Shown piece after piece: positions 48,859-56,722 of a stretch of 64,000 nt of DNA. Both the position numbers and the translations under genes were made by a program. The notes under the pieces are model-generated. The model was not told the origin of the DNA. It searched no databases and saw only the letters and a list, made by a program, of their open reading frames with translations. Each line of letters starts with the position of its first letter. Position 1 is the first letter of the stretch. This DNA comes from Streptomyces sp. YS415 (GTDB lineage: Bacteria > Actinomycetota > Actinomycetes > Streptomycetales > Streptomycetaceae), in the NCBI RefSeq assembly GCF_023544665.1, contig NZ_JAMJFL010000014.1, positions 165,884 to 229,883 of the forward strand. The letters are read 5' to 3'.

Positions 48859-50504
48859 ACGGGGCCTCCAGAGAATGCGCCCCCAGAAACTACGCCCCCG
48901 CCCGCCCGCACGGCCCCCAGCGGCAGCCGGACCTCGAACTCCGCCCCGCCCTCCTCGGCGTCCGCCACCGTCAGCGCCCCCGCGTGCCTGCCCACCGCCT
49001 GCCGTACCAGCGCCAGCCCCAGCCCCCGCCCACCGGGACCGGACGCCGGCTTGGTCGAGAAGCCCCGCTCGAACACCGCCTCCGCGAGCGCCGGGTCCAC
49101 GCCCGCCCCGGTGTCCGAGACCCGCAGCACCAGCTCGGACGCCTCCGTGCACGCCCGGACCGTCACCCGGGCCCGCGTGCTGCCCTGCGCCGCGTCGACC
49201 GCGTTGTCGATCAGGTTGCCGAGGATGGTGACCAGGTCCCGGGCGGGCAGCGACGGCGGCAGCAGCCCGTCGTCGAGCCGGCTGTCCTGCGACACCACCA
49301 GCTCCACGCCCCGCTCGTTCGCCTGGGCCGTCTTGCCCAGCAGCAGCGCCGCCAGCACCGGCTCGGCGACCGCCGCCACCACCTGGTCGGTGAGCGCCTG
49401 CGCCAGCTCCAGTTCGGCCGTCGCGAAGGCCACCGCCTCCTCGGCCCGGCCCAGCTCGATCAGCGAGACCACCGTGTGCAGCCGGTTGGCGGCCTCGTGC
49501 GCCTGCGAGCGCAGCGCCTGGCTGAAGCCCCGCTCGGAGTCCAGCTCACCCATCAGGGACTGCAGTTCGGTGACGTCCCGCAGGGTCACGACCGTGCCCC
49601 GGCGCTCCCCGCCCGACACCGGGGAGGTGTTGACCACCAGCACCCGGTCCGCCGTCAGGTGCACCTCGTCCACCCGGGGTTCCGACGCCAGCAGCGCACC
49701 GGTCAGCGACGGCGGCAGCCCGAGGGCTGCCACGGAGGTGCCGACCACCTGGTCCGAGACGCCCAGCAGCTCCCGGCCGCCGTCGTTGATCAGCGCCACC
49801 CGGAACTGCCCGTCGAGCATCAGCAGTCCCTCGCGCACCGCGTGGAGGGCGGCCTGGGTGTAGTCGTACATCCGGCTCAGCTCGGTCGCGTTCATGCCGT
49901 GCGTGTGCCGGCGCAGCCGGGCGTTGACGACGTACGTGCCCACCGCGCCGAGTGCGAGCGCGCCGCCCGCCACGCCGATCAGCGCGGTCAGCTGGCCCTG
50001 CACCCGCTTGCTGATCTCCTCCACCTTGATGCCGGCGCTGACCAGACCGACGATCCGCCCGCCGTCCCAGATGGGCGTGACCGCGCGGACGGAGGGGCCG
50101 AGGGTGCCGGTGTAGGTCTCGGTGAAGGACTCGCCCCCCAGCGCGTCCTCGATATGACCGATGAAGCGCTGGCCGATCTCCTCGGGGTCGGGGTGGGTCC
50201 AGCGGATGCCCCGCGTGTTCATGATCGTGACGAAGTCGACCCCGGTGTCCCGCTGGACGTGCAGCGCGTACGGCTGGAGCGAGGAGGAGGGGTCGTCGGT
50301 GCGGATCGCCTGCCGGACCGAGGGGGCGTCGGCGATCGAGCGGGCCACGGCCAGTGCCTCGCGGCCGGCCGCTTCCTCGGCCTGGCTGCGGTCGCTGACG
50401 TACGTGAACAGCGCGTACCCGGCGACGACCACCGCTATCAGCACCGCCTGCATGGCGAAGAGCTGGCCTGCGAGGCTGCGGGGCCGGGGGACGGGGAGGC
50501 GCAT
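48855..50504 (-). CDS. Sensor histidine kinase, CitA/DcuS family
   Basis: A 549-aa kinase: TM1 at about 15-36, a periplasmic PAS/CACHE domain (about 37-170, with VDFVTIMNTRGIRWTHPDPEEIGQRFIG), TM2 at about 172-193, a cytoplasmic PAS (REGLLMLDGQFRVALINDGGRELLG), a DHp with His336 (QAHEAANRLHTVVSL) and an ATPase domain (GNLIDNAVDAA, DTGAGVDP, GGRGLGLALV). This is the architecture of citrate and C4-dicarboxylate sensors. It is divergent from dctA with a 150-nt shared upstream region, which supports succinate/fumarate/malate sensing. Confidence 0.94.
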   Translation of the reverse strand: MRLPVPRPRSLAGQLFAMQAVLIAVVVAGYALFTYVSDRSQAEEAAGREALAVARSIADAPSVRQAIRTDDPSSSLQPYALHVQRDTGVDFVTIMNTRGIRWTHPDPEEIGQRFIGHIEDALGGESFTETYTGTLGPSVRAVTPIWDGGRIVGLVSAGIKVEEISKRVQGQLTALIGVAGGALALGAVGTYVVNARLRRHTHGMNATELSRMYDYTQAALHAVREGLLMLDGQFRVALINDGGRELLGVSDQVVGTSVAALGLPPSLTGALLASEPRVDEVHLTADRVLVVNTSPVSGGERRGTVVTLRDVTELQSLMGELDSERGFSQALRSQAHEAANRLHTVVSLIELGRAEEAVAFATAELELAQALTDQVVAAVAEPVLAALLLGKTAQANERGVELVVSQDSRLDDGLLPPSLPARDLVTILGNLIDNAVDAAQGSTRARVTVRACTEASELVLRVSDTGAGVDPALAEAVFERGFSTKPASGPGGRGLGLALVRQAVGRHAGALTVADAEEGGAEFEVRLPLGAVRAGGGVVSGGAFSGGPV

Positions 50505-50654
50505 GCCGTCAGTGTGCCTGCCGTCCGAGCGTGAACTAAATGAACGGAAGGGTGACCGCCCTCACAGGGCGGGAGATAGTCACGGCATTCCCCGAATCCC
50601 CCGGACGTGAGCCGCACGCCGGTGATGCCGACGAAGACGTCAAGGAGGGCAGCC
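50505..50654. promoter_or_regulatory. Shared promoter region of the CitA-type kinase and dctA, with inverted repeat
   Basis: A 150-nt divergent region. CCGCCCT (50556-50562) and AGGGCGG (50566-50572) form an inverted repeat with CAC between, about 80 bp before the dctA start. It could be a target of the CitB-type regulator, or a leader hairpin. GTGAACTAAATGAACGG (50531-50547) is the AT-richest part. Confidence 0.4.
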
Positions 50655-52037
50655 GTGGCCGCCAGCACCCCCGATACGGCACCCGCAGCCAAGCGGGACC
50701 GCACGCACTATCTCTACATCGCGGTGATCATCGCGGTCGCCCTGGGCATCACCGTCGGCCTGGTCGCACCCGACTTCGCGGTGGAGCTGAAGCCGATCGG
50801 CACCGGGTTCGTGAACCTGATCAAGATGATGATCTCGCCGATCATCTTCTGCACGATCGTGCTCGGCATCGGGTCGGTCCGCAAGGCCGCGAAGGTCGGT
50901 GCCGTCGGTGGTATCGCGCTGGTCTACTTCACGATCATGTCGCTGGTCGCGCTGGGCATCGGCCTGGTCGTCGGCAACATCCTGGAGCCGGGCACCGGCC
51001 TCGCGGTGACCGACGCGGTCAAGGACGCCGGTCACGCCCAGGTCGACGCCGAGGCCAAGGACACCACCGAGTTCCTGCTCGGCATCATCCCGACCACGAT
51101 GGTCTCCGCCTTCACCGGCGGCGAGGTCCTGCAGACCCTGCTCATCGCCCTGCTCGCCGGCTTCGCGCTGCAGGCCATGGGCCCGGCCGGGCAGCCGATC
51201 CTGCGCGGTGTGGAGCACCTGCAGCGGCTCGTCTTCCGCATCCTCGCGATGGTCATGTGGGCCGCGCCGATCGGCGCCTTCGGTGCCATCGCCGCCGTGA
51301 CCGGTTCGGCCGGCCTCGACGCCCTCAAGAGCCTCGCCGTCCTGATGCTCGGCTTCTACGTCACGTGCGTGCTGTTCGTCTTCCTGGTGCTCGGCGTGCT
51401 GCTGCGGGTCGTCGCGGGCCTGAACATCCTGACCCTCTTCAAGTACCTGGGCCGGGAGTTCCTGCTGATCCTGTCGACGTCCTCCTCCGAGTCCGCGCTG
51501 CCGCGGCTCATCGCGAAGATGGAACACCTGGGCATCAGCAAGCCGGTGGTCGGCATCACGGTGCCGACGGGCTACTCCTTCAACCTCGACGGCACGATGA
51601 TCTACATGACCATGGCCTCGCTGTTCATCGCGGACGCCATGGGGACGCCGATGTCGGTCGGCGAGCAGATCCCGCTGCTGCTGTTCCTGCTGGTCGCCTC
51701 CAAGGGCGCGGCGGGCGTCACCGGGGCGGGGCTGGCGACGCTGGCCGGCGGTCTGCAGTCGCACAAGCCCGCGCTGGTGGACGGCATCGGTCTCATCGTC
51801 GGCATCGACCGGTTCATGAGCGAGGCCCGCGCCCTGACGAACTTCGCGGGCAACGCCGTGGCCACGGTCCTGATCGGCACCTGGACCAAGGAGATCGACC
51901 GGGGCCGGGTCGACCAGGTGCTGGGCGGTCACATCCCGTTCGACGAGGCGACCCTGCTGGACGACGGGGGCGCCGAGCGGGAAGCGCCGGCCGAGGTTCC
52001 CGGACAGGGCGGCGAGAAGGAGCTGGCGAAGGCGTAG
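50655..52037 (+). CDS. dctA: C4-dicarboxylate transporter (DAACS family)
   Basis: A 460-aa proton- or sodium-coupled importer of succinate, fumarate and malate. It has eight or more TM helices and the family signature STSSSESALPRLIAKMEHLG, then VPTGYSFNLDGTMIYM and GGLQSHKPALVDGIGLIVGIDRFMSEARALTN. I chose GTG 50655 because AAGGAGG lies six bases upstream; an in-frame GTG at 50607 would add 16 residues with no ribosome site. It is next to, and divergent from, the CitA/CitB-type sensor genes. A bidirectional terminator follows. Confidence 0.93.
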   Translation: MAASTPDTAPAAKRDRTHYLYIAVIIAVALGITVGLVAPDFAVELKPIGTGFVNLIKMMISPIIFCTIVLGIGSVRKAAKVGAVGGIALVYFTIMSLVALGIGLVVGNILEPGTGLAVTDAVKDAGHAQVDAEAKDTTEFLLGIIPTTMVSAFTGGEVLQTLLIALLAGFALQAMGPAGQPILRGVEHLQRLVFRILAMVMWAAPIGAFGAIAAVTGSAGLDALKSLAVLMLGFYVTCVLFVFLVLGVLLRVVAGLNILTLFKYLGREFLLILSTSSSESALPRLIAKMEHLGISKPVVGITVPTGYSFNLDGTMIYMTMASLFIADAMGTPMSVGEQIPLLLFLLVASKGAAGVTGAGLATLAGGLQSHKPALVDGIGLIVGIDRFMSEARALTNFAGNAVATVLIGTWTKEIDRGRVDQVLGGHIPFDEATLLDDGGAEREAPAEVPGQGGEKELAKA

Positions 52038-52055
52038 CCCCGGCTCCCGCAGAAC

Positions 52056-52098
52056 GCCGAGCGGTCAGGCACTCCCCCCACGGGCCTGGCCGCTCGGC
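52056..52098. terminator. Bidirectional terminator between dctA and TetR gene
   Basis: GCCGAGCGGTCAGGC (52056-52070) pairs with GCCTGGCCGCTCGGC (52084-52098), with one G-T pair and a 13-nt loop. It lies between convergent genes. Confidence 0.75.
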
Positions 52099-52716
52099 TC
52101 ATGTGTTCAGCCGCGCCGCGAGTGCGGTGGCGTCCGAGGCGGGTACGCCCGCCGTGGTCAGCACGGTGGCCGCGGCCGAGCGGCCCGCTTCCCCGGGTGC
52201 GAGGAGCCCTTCGTTCACCGCCTCCATCAGGGCGATCAGGGTCTGCTCATGGACGTACGCCAGGGCGGGCGCCGGCAGCGGCGAGGTGAACACGCCCTGG
52301 GCCAAGCCGCGTCGCAGGAGCTCCGCCGCCGTCTCGCGGACGGGGGCCAGCCGGCCGCGGATGCCCTGCACGGTGACGCTGCGCTGGGCCAGCGCCACCA
52401 GGATGCGGTAGCGGTCGGCGACCTCCCAGACCGCCAGCACCGAGCGGGCCAGCGCCTCCGCCGGATCCTCGATCCCCTCGCACCCGGCCGCGTGCGCCGC
52501 GGCGACCGCCTCCACGGCATCGTCGACGAGCGTGCCGACCAGCGCCTCACGGCTGGGGAAATGGCCGTACACCGTCCGCCGTACGACGCCCGCGGCGCGC
52601 GCGATCTGGTCCATCGACGCGTCGGGATCGCGCAGGAGTTCGGTGAGGGCGACGTCCAGGATGCGGCGGCGGTTGGCGTCGGCGCGGGTGGTCTGACCGG
52701 TGGGCATGGCAGCCAT
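52099..52716 (-). CDS. TetR-family transcriptional regulator
   Basis: A 205-aa TetR regulator. The helix-turn-helix is LDVALTELLRDPDASMDQIARAAGVVRRTVYGHFPSREALVGTL, with the YGHFPSRE motif. A helical ligand domain follows and ends ASDATALAARLNT. ATG 52716 and ATG 52707 are both in frame and neither has a strong ribosome site; I report the longer. It is upstream of nothing obvious and ends against the dctA terminator. The MarR gene beyond it is on the same strand, ending at 52747. Ligand unknown. Confidence 0.88.
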   Translation of the reverse strand: MAAMPTGQTTRADANRRRILDVALTELLRDPDASMDQIARAAGVVRRTVYGHFPSREALVGTLVDDAVEAVAAAHAAGCEGIEDPAEALARSVLAVWEVADRYRILVALAQRSVTVQGIRGRLAPVRETAAELLRRGLAQGVFTSPLPAPALAYVHEQTLIALMEAVNEGLLAPGEAGRSAAATVLTTAGVPASDATALAARLNT

Positions 52717-52746
52717 TCTGCCCGCCGGGGGTGGTGGGCAGAGGTG

Positions 52747-53187
52747 CTACGCCCAGGGGTCGGTGATCTCCCGGAGAAGGGTGAGCGCCTCGCGCAGCTG
52801 CTTCATCCGCCGCTTGCCGAGGTGTTCCTCCCACTCCCGCTCCACCTCGGCGATCACGGCGTCGGCGACCTCCTTGGCCGCCCGGGCCTTCTCCGCGCCG
52901 CACACCAGCCGGGCCCGCTTGTCGGTGGGGTCCGGCACGCGCCTGACGTAACCGGACTTCTCCAGCTGGTCGACGAGGAACCCGGCGGTCTGCTTGGTGA
53001 TCTGTGCCTGCTCGGCGAGGTCGGTGAGACGGGTGCCGTGGGGTCCGATGCGCTGCATGACGCGGGCCTGCGCGGGCGTGAAGTCGTCGAACCCGGCCTC
53101 GGCGAGGGCGGCGAAGACGCGGTTCTCCAGGGCGCGGTACGGGAGGAACAGCAGCACGCCGGTGTTGATCTCACTCTCGCCGACCAC
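52747..53187 (-). CDS. MarR-family transcriptional regulator
   Basis: A MarR regulator of 146 aa from GTG 53187, which lies about eight bases after GGGAG; GTG 53196 would add three residues but has no space for a ribosome site. The winged helix is TRLTDLAEQAQITKQTAGFLVDQLEKSGYVRRVPDPTDKRARLV. It is divergent from the DinB-like gene at 53281, and a clear inverted repeat sits between the -35 and -10 of that gene. It probably represses both genes until a ligand, perhaps an electrophile or phenolic compound, is present. Confidence 0.88.
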   Translation of the reverse strand: MVGESEINTGVLLFLPYRALENRVFAALAEAGFDDFTPAQARVMQRIGPHGTRLTDLAEQAQITKQTAGFLVDQLEKSGYVRRVPDPTDKRARLVCGAEKARAAKEVADAVIAEVEREWEEHLGKRRMKQLREALTLLREITDPWA

Positions 53188-53211
53188 GGCGGACACTCCC
53201 TCGACTCTCGC

Positions 53212-53241
53212 TTGACAGTAGTCAGACTCCCTGACTACTTT
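53212..53241 (+). promoter_or_regulatory. Promoter with embedded MarR operator
   Basis: TTGACA (53212-53217), an 18-bp spacer and TACTTT (53236-53241) form a plus-strand promoter for the gene at 53281. Within it, AGTAGTCAG (53217-53225) and CTGACTACT (53231-53239) are perfect 9-bp inverted arms around ACTCC. A further TAGTCAG half-site follows at 53241-53247. The divergent MarR gene is the natural candidate to bind here. Confidence 0.75.
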
Positions 53242-53280
53242 AGTCAGAGAAGCTTACCACTTGAGTGGGCGGTGATTCCC

Positions 53281-53883
53281 GTGGGTGCGGTACTGGGGAC
53301 GGACGAGCGGTGGCAGATCGTCGACGCGGAGCGGGCGAGTCTGGCGGACCTCCTGGAGGGGCTGACCCCGGAGCAGTGGGAGACCCCGACGGCCTGCGGG
53401 GACTGGCGGGTCCGCGATGTGGCGGCCCATCTGACGCTGGCGCCCCGCTTCTCCTACGGCGACCTGGTGGGCGCGTGGGTCCGGGCGCGGGGCAACATGG
53501 ACCGCCTGATCCACGACACGGCGGTCCATGAGGCGCGGTTGCCGACCCCGGAACTGGTGGCCAACCTCCGCGGCATCGTCGGCAGCCGCCGGCTGGCGCC
53601 CACGACCACACCCCGGGAACCCCTCCTGGACATCCTGGTCCACGGCCAGGACATCGCGCTGGCCCTGGGCCGCCGACGCGAGATGCCGCCGGCGGCGGCA
53701 CGGGACGCGGCGGACCGGGTCTGCACCATGCGCTTCCCCCTGCGCCCCTGGCCCCGTCCGCAGGCCCGCCTGGTGGCGACGGACATCGAGTGGAGCTGGG
53801 GAGTCGGAGAGGAGATCCGGGCGCCGATCGCAGAGCTCCTCCTGCGTCTGACGGGCCGCACGGTCAGCCCGTCGGGGGTGTGA
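53281..53883 (+). CDS. Maleylpyruvate-isomerase-type mycothiol-dependent (DinB-like) protein
   Basis: A 200-aa protein of the actinobacterial DinB/maleylpyruvate isomerase family (TIGR03083 type). Family features are VDAERASLADLLEGLTPEQWETPTACGDWRVRDVAAHLT, where the DVAAHL helix carries a metal-ligand His, and ILVHGQDIALALGRR with a second His. These proteins bind Zn and may use mycothiol; most have no proven reaction. GTG 53281 follows GGTGAT; GTG 53272 is also in frame. It is probably induced with the divergent MarR gene, which suggests stress or xenobiotic handling. Confidence 0.82.
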   Translation: MGAVLGTDERWQIVDAERASLADLLEGLTPEQWETPTACGDWRVRDVAAHLTLAPRFSYGDLVGAWVRARGNMDRLIHDTAVHEARLPTPELVANLRGIVGSRRLAPTTTPREPLLDILVHGQDIALALGRRREMPPAAARDAADRVCTMRFPLRPWPRPQARLVATDIEWSWGVGEEIRAPIAELLLRLTGRTVSPSGV

Positions 53884-53945
53884 GGGGCGGGGTTCGGGGG
53901 GCCGCTCCGGTCGGCGGGGGTATTCGGGGCGCGGCGGGGTCGTGT

Positions 53946-54021
53946 CTCAGCCCGTCCGGCGTTTGAGGACGAGGCCCTTCAAGGGTCGAACCGGGGGGTC
54001 TGGGGGCGGAGCCCCCTGGAT
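53946..54021. repeat. Dispersed Streptomyces intergenic repeat element
   Basis: The stretch starting CAGCCCGTCCGGCGTTTGAG at 53948, followed by GACGAGG, an imperfect CCCTTCAAGGG dyad and GGTCTGGGGGCGGAGCCCC to about 54018, is one I recognise as a recurring intergenic element in many Streptomyces genomes. The 3' part GGGGGCGGAGCCCCC can fold as a hairpin. It lies between co-directional genes (53883 and 54174). Its role is unknown: REP-like element, terminator or transcript stabiliser. Confidence 0.7.
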
Positions 54022-54131
54022 GGGACGGGTAGGGGCGGCGGGGGCGAAACGCAGCCGGAAGCCCTCCCCCCGCCGCGAGACGGCCCGAGGCCCCACCCCT
54101 CGGCGCGCCGCGAACCCCAACCGGTGATAAC

Positions 54132-54156
54132 CTATAGCGAACCCTTGATGCTATAG
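54132..54156 (+). promoter_or_regulatory. Operator candidate upstream of TetR gene
   Basis: CTATAGC (54132-54138) and GCTATAG (54150-54156) are perfect inverted 7-bp arms 11 bp apart, 18 bp before the TetR start codon. The AT content stands out. It is a probable autoregulatory site, and TATAGC/TATAG may also contain the -10. Confidence 0.6.
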
Positions 54157-54173
54157 CCCCACCGGTCAGGAGC

Positions 54174-54824
54174 ATGCCCATCGTGCCCGAGTCGGACCCC
54201 AAGACGCCCCGCGAGCGCTACCGCGCCCAGGTGCGGGACGAGATCAAGACCCGCGCCTGGGAGCAGATCGCCGGCGCCGGCGCCTCCGCGCTGTCCCTCA
54301 ACGCCATCGCCAAGCAGATGGGCATGAGCGGCCCCGCCCTCTACCGCTACTTCGCCAACCGCGACGAACTGATCACCGAGCTGATCAGGGACGCCTACCG
54401 GGGCCTCGCCGACCGCTTCCAGGCCGCGGCCAAGGCGGGCGTCGGCCTCCCGGACCTCGCCCGGACCATGAGGGACTGGGCCCTGGAAGACCCCCACCGG
54501 TACTTCCTCGTCTACGGCACCCCCGTTCCCGGCTACCAGGCACCCCCCGACACCACCCTCATTGCCTCCGAGGTGATGGCCGTACTCCTCGACGCCTGCG
54601 AGGCCGAGGGAGTCGCCGAGGACCCGTTCCAGACCCACATCGCCGAGCACCGCTTCTGGGCGGGCGACCACGCCGCCCCGCCCGCGGCCCTCCACCACGC
54701 CCTGGTCTTCTGGACCCGCCTGCACGGCACCCTGTCCCTGGAACTGGCCGGCCACTTCACCGGCATGGGCTTCGATCCCGCCGAGCTGTACGCCGCCGAG
54801 ACCCGGGCCCTCGCCACCCCCTGA
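54174..54824 (+). CDS. TetR-family transcriptional regulator (WHG/TetR_C_33 type)
   Basis: A 216-aa TetR regulator. The helix-turn-helix is AWEQIAGAGASALSLNAIAKQMGMSGPALYRYFANRDELITEL, with the YRYFANRDEL motif. The C-terminal domain with HRYFLVYGTPVPGYQAPPDT and FWTRLHGTLSLELAGHF is the WHG type. ATG 54174 lies only one base after AGGAG, which is tight; GTG 54183 at ten bases is an alternative. It is convergent with the epimerase gene ending at 54859. A palindrome just upstream suggests autoregulation. Confidence 0.88.
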   Translation: MPIVPESDPKTPRERYRAQVRDEIKTRAWEQIAGAGASALSLNAIAKQMGMSGPALYRYFANRDELITELIRDAYRGLADRFQAAAKAGVGLPDLARTMRDWALEDPHRYFLVYGTPVPGYQAPPDTTLIASEVMAVLLDACEAEGVAEDPFQTHIAEHRFWAGDHAAPPAALHHALVFWTRLHGTLSLELAGHFTGMGFDPAELYAAETRALATP

Positions 54825-54858
54825 CGGCGGCGGCAGAGGCCGCGCACCTCCTGCGCAC

Positions 54859-55770
54859 TCACGTCCCCAGCACCTCGGCGACAGCCTTCGGCAGCCACTG
54901 CCGTACGTCGCCGAAGGGGAAACCGAGCCGAGTGGCCCGGGCGTTGTCCATGCCGTAGGAGCGGGTGAAGGAGAACGGCGACACCTCACCGACCTCGACG
55001 CCCCGCAGCACCACCCTGCCCCCGGGCACCTGCGCCGCCACCGCCTCGCACAGGTCACCGGTGCCCAGCAAGCCGTGCGAGGCCGCGTTGACCGGTCCGG
55101 TGAAGTCCTCGCCCACCGTCCAGGCCAGGAAGTCGGCGATCTCCTCGACATGGATGTAGGTGGCGGGCCGGTTCACCGCCGGTACCGCGATCGGCGCGCC
55201 CGTGCGGATCCGCTCGGCGTAGTGCGCGAGCCGTCCCGTGAAGTCGTCGTCCCCGCCCAGGACATGGGCGACGCGCACGGCGACGTACGGGAAACCGGGG
55301 TCGGCGGCCAGGACCGCCTCCGCCTGCCGCTTGCCCTCGCCGTAATGGGTGTCGCGGAACTCCGGTTTATGCCAGGGCAGTTCGGTGTCGACCCGCACCG
55401 CGCGCGGGTTCACGGCCGCTTCCGTGACCAGGGCGGGGGAGTCCTCGTGCTCGTACACCTCGACCGTCGACGTCATCACATACCGGCGGGTGCGTCCGGT
55501 GAACACCCTGCGCGCGAGGACCGCTTGGCGCGGTGTGTAGCAGACCTGGTCGACCACGGCATCGAAGGTGCGGGAACCGAGCGCCGCCCGCAGGGAGTTC
55601 TCGTCGTCGCGGTCGGCGACGAGGTGGACGGTGCCCGGGGGTGGCGTCGCGGAACCCCGGTTGAGGACCGTCACGCGGTCACCGGCCGCCAGCAGGCGGC
55701 GGATCAGGCGCTTGCCGATATAGCGGTTGCCGCCGATGACCAGTACCTCTCGTGGCTTTTCCATGACCAT
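54859..55770 (-). CDS. NAD(P)-dependent epimerase/dehydratase-like protein (atypical SDR)
   Basis: A 303-aa extended-type short-chain dehydrogenase. The Rossmann motif is VLVIGGNRYIGKRLIRRLL, with GGNRYIG in place of the classical GxxGxxG, as in isoflavone-reductase- or CSP41-like SDRs. VTVLNRGSA follows. The YxxxK pair appears as HYGEGKRQAEAVL. The reaction is not clear; sugar-nucleotide epimerase or RNA-binding SDR are both possible. ATG 55770 and ATG 55764 are both in frame. It is divergent from the Lrp-type regulator gene 39 bp away, so that regulator may control it. Confidence 0.85.
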   Translation of the reverse strand: MVMEKPREVLVIGGNRYIGKRLIRRLLAAGDRVTVLNRGSATPPPGTVHLVADRDDENSLRAALGSRTFDAVVDQVCYTPRQAVLARRVFTGRTRRYVMTSTVEVYEHEDSPALVTEAAVNPRAVRVDTELPWHKPEFRDTHYGEGKRQAEAVLAADPGFPYVAVRVAHVLGGDDDFTGRLAHYAERIRTGAPIAVPAVNRPATYIHVEEIADFLAWTVGEDFTGPVNAASHGLLGTGDLCEAVAAQVPGGRVVLRGVEVGEVSPFSFTRSYGMDNARATRLGFPFGDVRQWLPKAVAEVLGT

Positions 55771-55809
55771 AATTCTCTTGCTGGATGACCGCGTTCTGAA
55801 GGGGGAATC

Positions 55810-56319
55810 ATGGGAGTTGAGGCGGCCGTGCAAAAAGAACCGCGGCGTCCGCGCGCCGCCGCCGAGGAAACCTCGGTGGCCTTCGACGCGCTCGACCGGC
55901 AGATCCTCGCGCTCCTCCAGACGGACGGCCGGATCAAGCTCAGCGAGCTGGGCCGCCGGGTGCGGCTCAGCCCGGCGGCGGTCACCGAGCGGGTGCGCCG
56001 CCTGGAGTCGGCAGGCGTGATCAGCGGCTACGGCGCCCACGTCGTCCCGGCCCGGCTCGGCTACGGCATCCAGGCGTTCATCCGGGTCGATCCGCACGGC
56101 GGCTACACCCTCAAGCACCCGAGGACCCTGGAGCTGATGGAACGCCCGGAGATCACCGAGGCGCACCATGTGGTCGGCGAGGACTGCTGGATCCTCAAGG
56201 TGGCTGTGCGGGACACGGTCCATCTGGAGGAGGTCCTGGAGGAGGTCTCCGCGCTCGGCCGGACGACGACGTCGATCGTGCTCACCTCCCCGGTGGAGCG
56301 CAAACCGCTGTTGCCTTGA
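55810..56319 (+). CDS. Lrp/AsnC-family transcriptional regulator
   Basis: A 169-aa regulator. The N-terminal helix-turn-helix is ALDRQILALLQTDGRIKLSELGRRVRLSPAAVTERVRRLESAGVISGYGAHV. The C-terminal RAM domain (GYGIQAFIRVDP, ITEAHHVVGEDCWILKVAVRD) binds amino acids and drives oligomerisation. GGGGGAATC precedes the ATG. It is divergent from the SDR gene. The promoter of the MerR gene overlaps its 3' end. Ligand unknown. Confidence 0.92.
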   Translation: MGVEAAVQKEPRRPRAAAEETSVAFDALDRQILALLQTDGRIKLSELGRRVRLSPAAVTERVRRLESAGVISGYGAHVVPARLGYGIQAFIRVDPHGGYTLKHPRTLELMERPEITEAHHVVGEDCWILKVAVRDTVHLEEVLEEVSALGRTTTSIVLTSPVERKPLLP

Positions 56320-56341
56320 CGCCGGGGTCAAGGCTTACGTT
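56311..56341 (+). promoter_or_regulatory. MerR-type promoter with 19-bp spacer and dyad
   Basis: TTGCCT (56311-56316) and TACGTT (56336-56341) are 19 bp apart, the long spacer typical of MerR-activated promoters. Between them is a perfect dyad, CCTTGAC (56314-56320) with GTCAAGG (56327-56333). The start codon ATG 56349 lies eight bases past the -10, so the transcript is probably leaderless. The promoter overlaps the end of the Lrp-type gene. Confidence 0.75.
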
Positions 56342-56348
56342 CATCCGC

Positions 56349-56720
56349 ATGCGAATCGGCGAGCTGGCCGAGCGGGCCGGGACGACGACCCGGACCCTTC
56401 GGTACTACGAGTCGCGCGGCCTGCTGCCCGCGCGGCGCACCGGCAACGGCTACCGGACCTACGACGAGAGCGATCTGCGGCTGCTGCGGCAGATCAGGAC
56501 GCTCCAGGACTTCGGGTTCGACCTGGAGGAGACCCGGCCGTTCGTCGAGTGTCTGCGGGCCGGGCACCCCGAGGGCGACGCGTGCCCGGCCTCGCTCGCG
56601 GTCTACCGGCGCAAGCTGGACGAACTCGACGCGCTGATCGGCGAGTTGCAGGCCGTGCGGGCGCAGATCGGGGTGCGGCTCGCCCTCGCCGAGGATCCGA
56701 AGTGCGAACTGGGAGGGTAG
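56349..56720 (+). CDS. MerR-family regulator, Cys-containing
   Basis: A 123-aa MerR protein. The winged helix is MRIGELAERAGTTTRTLRYYESRGLLPARRTGNGYRTYDESDL, then a dimerisation helix. Cys68 (VECLRAG), Cys79 (GDACPAS) and Cys119 could sense thiol stress or metal; the spacing is not that of SoxR or CueR. The start is fixed by a MerR promoter that leaves almost no leader. It lies two bases before the thioredoxin gene, so it probably activates that gene under redox stress. The position matches SCO5437 by synteny. Confidence 0.9.
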   Translation: MRIGELAERAGTTTRTLRYYESRGLLPARRTGNGYRTYDESDLRLLRQIRTLQDFGFDLEETRPFVECLRAGHPEGDACPASLAVYRRKLDELDALIGELQAVRAQIGVRLALAEDPKCELGG

Positions 56721-56722
56721 CC

